This document shows, piece after piece, positions 61,818 through 64,000 of a stretch of DNA of 64,000 nt (position 1 is the stretch's first letter; every line of letters begins with the position of its first letter). Below the pieces are notes generated by a model. That model was not told the origin of the DNA. It ran no database searches and saw only the letters and a list, made by a program, of their open reading frames with translations. Made by a program: the position numbers and the translations under genes. Origin of the DNA: Nymphaea colorata (taxonomy: Eukaryota; Streptophyta; Magnoliopsida; Nymphaeales; Nymphaeaceae); contig NC_045139.1 of assembly GCF_008831285.2 (NCBI RefSeq), positions 2,054,704 to 2,118,703 of the forward strand, written 5' to 3'.

Positions 61818-64000
61818 CTAAGGTCTCACATGATCTCTTATGAATTCCTCAATCTCAGATATCTCTCCTGTGATGCCAGAGGCATCAGTCACTGTAACTT
61901 TGTTATGGCAATGAGAAAACGTAAAGGGCTGGCCAGCTAGACCAAGCATAAATTCATTAGCAATATCAGCAGCAGATATAGCAATTCTTGATGTGCGCAA
62001 CTTCTCCCTGTAGATTTATAGAAAATAAAGGAGTAAAACTTTTGCTTCCACTAGGTACTCTATACTGAAAATTTGTAATCTACACTTGTGTGCCTTTAAA
62101 ACATCTGCACCACAGGAGCACAGTTTATAACCTGCGATCAGCCAAATGTTGTTTTAAAGCATTGGAAGATATGGCTACCCTTCACCCATCAATATTAGCA
62201 TAGAAAGCATTCAGGCAACCAATAATTCATCCAATAATTTCATAAATCACTAGCTACAATGGAAGAATGGCAAACTTATTGGTGTCACAATAAGTTACAA
62301 AAAATCTAGCTTGCAACACAAGACGATCTTGTGATCCATGTATTTCGAACTGAAGAAGAGGAAGTTACCAAGAGTCGAAGACTGCAGATTGCAACATAAG
62401 ACAATCTTGCGAGCAGTTCAAACTGAAGACGACGTTACAAGAGCTCATATAAGCAGCAGTTCCATGAAATACTTGACCATTTTTAATCAAAATAAGAGAG
62501 GCATAGTTCCAAAGGAGTTATTTCAAAAATGCTACTAAGCAAACATTAGATATAGAAAAAAAATTGCAATTAGATACATTCAAGCTAGTTTCTGCATGCC
62601 AACATTGTGAATGAAATGGACACCTTGATCTCATTGCAATTTGCCCCATCTTCTACAGGACTAGGAATAACATGAAAAAAGAAAAAATTAAAGCAGGCAT
62701 TTGTGCTCCACAATAAAATCAACTTCTGCATCTTTTAGAAAGCCACAAAAGGTTTGGACCCATTTGTGCCGATCCAACAGCTAAGAAATAAAACCTAAAA
62801 ACAGGGTTGCCTCCTAGAATAGTTTCCAGTAATGCTTCAGACAGCTGATCCTTGTCTTCTGTAGATAATGTAAACATCTTTAGGGAACATAAGAGGTACA
62901 CAGGATCTCTTGGTAGGTTTACTCTCTTAATGTATTATCATATTATTTAACCATTCATAAAAGCTAAGAGCACATTTATTTGGATTTCACAGTGTCAAGA
63001 GAATAGTTGAGAAAGATGAAACATGATCATACAGTTCCTTTTCCAGTTGCCTTCTTATGAATTCCTTGGTGTGAGCCGTTACTTTGTCAGTCTTGTTGCA
63101 CACTATAAGCACTGGGGTTTTCCTTGCAACAACACTGGCCTTTGTCAAAATATCATAGAAGTACCTTCATTAGAAAGAAGAAAGACTATCACCAAGATTG
63201 ATTGCTAGATGTCTCTGAAAAATGGAATGTTGAAAGAAGGAATAAAAGAAAATAGAAAATAAAATAAAGAGAACACAAGGCCTGGACTCTACTCGGCAAC
63301 CGCTTGCATATTCAGCAAGAAGTCCACAGCATCTATGACAAAAACAATCCCAGCTGCCTTCTGGAGAAAGTCATCAAGGTTTGGTCGCAGCCGAGAATGC
63401 CCAGGTACATCAACAATATGAACAGGCTTGACTTTTCCTCTCTGCTAGGACCAGAACAAAGTCAGATTGTTTCATACTTCCTTTTCTACAGAATACGTTT
63501 GCACAATTTTATGTAAATGACCATGATGATATTACCCTGTCAGCTTCAGAATGTAAGATAAAGGTCCCTTCATTTGGATCCATTGATGTGACGGAGCCTT
63601 GGTGTAAAGAACCATCTCGTAGCTTGTAAAGATTTACAGGAAATAAGATTTCATCAAAGAAGGGTCCTTTGGTGTTAAAATAAAGGCAAAGGAAATTTAC
63701 TTCCTCGCGTAACAATTTTCCTCATTTGAAAAGCATATAAAATTGCACACAGACTAATCAATTGCAAATCAAATATTCACATGCTTCGTTCTAGCATGCC
63801 GACGAAGCTAAATGATAGAAGTCAAAGGATAAGTAAAAAATTTAGAACTAATTAACCTGGAAAATAGAAGATCATTAGAAGAAAACAGCAGGAAGACATG
63901 GAAACCAACCTGGTAGAAAAGCACAGTCTTGCCGCTGCCGCTCAATCCAGCTAGGACTATGGTGTTTGCTTTTGACTGCCTTATGAAACGAGCTGTAAGG
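61818..64000 (-). CDS. SRPRB: Signal recognition particle receptor subunit beta (5' end outside window)
   Basis: Five minus-strand exons are visible: 63910-64000 (cut by the window), 63536-63622, 63293-63441, 63033-63164 and 61818-62007. They join in frame. The GTPase fold shows G1 (GLSGSGKT), GSVTSMDPNEGTF in the switch I region, G3 (VDVPGH, where small GTPases have DxxG), VFVIDAVDF, G4 (CNKTDK), then the C-terminal SRAISAADI-like segment (SRIAISAADIANEFMLGLAG) and a short C-terminal helix ending at a TAG. SR-beta is the membrane-anchored GTPase that holds SR-alpha at the ER and is needed for cotranslational targeting. The N-terminal membrane anchor must lie beyond position 64000. The acceptor of exon 63536-63622 (ACAAG) is pyrimidine-poor but the join is dictated by the conserved FYQ-LRDGS sequence. 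Confidence 0.93.

Overview
This is a nuclear segment of a flowering-plant genome. Genes are split by GT-AG introns, intergenic DNA is AT-rich, CT/GA and AT microsatellites are abundant, and a Ty1/copia element, a SINE and MITEs are present. A full TIR-NB-LRR immune receptor gene argues against a grass or other typical monocot, which lack this class. A eudicot, magnoliid or early-diverging angiosperm fits. The species cannot be fixed from the sequence.

Layout. 1-2.7 kb: R2R3-MYB gene of the MYB98/MYB64/MYB119 type (+, 3 exons). 4.8-5.0 kb: orphan coding-like terminal exon (-). 5.5-10.3 kb: plastid phosphoenolpyruvate/phosphate translocator (PPT, -, 9 exons). 10.3-17.5 kb: intergenic, with an old SINE-like copy. 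17.6-19.6 kb: YABBY gene INNER NO OUTER (INO, +, 6 exons). 25.1-26.3 kb: small plant-specific 'protein 1589' gene (-). 26.3-31.6 kb: intergenic, with a SINE bearing target-site duplications and a 0.76/0.91-kb tandem duplication. 31.6-32.1 kb: intronless ubiquitin-eS31 (RPS27A, -). 33.08-37.78 kb: complete but disabled Ty1/copia element (-). 38.1-45.7 kb: TIR-NB-LRR gene (-, 5 exons, 1533 residues). 45.7-54.6 kb: gene-free repeats (relic of a duplicated receptor 5' flank, hAT MITEs, AT-rich inverted-repeat elements, tandem duplications). 55.4-59.7 kb: multi-pass membrane protein of the plant rolling-stone-like type (+, 8 coding exons). 61.8 kb to the window end: signal recognition particle receptor beta subunit (-, 5' end outside).

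Housekeeping genes (PPT, RPS27A, SRP receptor beta) alternate with developmental regulators and one fast-evolving immune receptor. The MYB and INO genes both belong to families that act in the ovule, but nothing in the sequence links them functionally. The receptor locus is the most unusual part. It has a predicted membrane anchor ahead of the TIR domain, an in-frame 28-codon tandem duplication just before the P-loop, paired LRR repeats, and sequence echoes on both flanks that suggest a collapsed tandem cluster.

Exon borders were derived by hand from GT-AG signals, reading-frame continuity and family resemblance. No database search was run.
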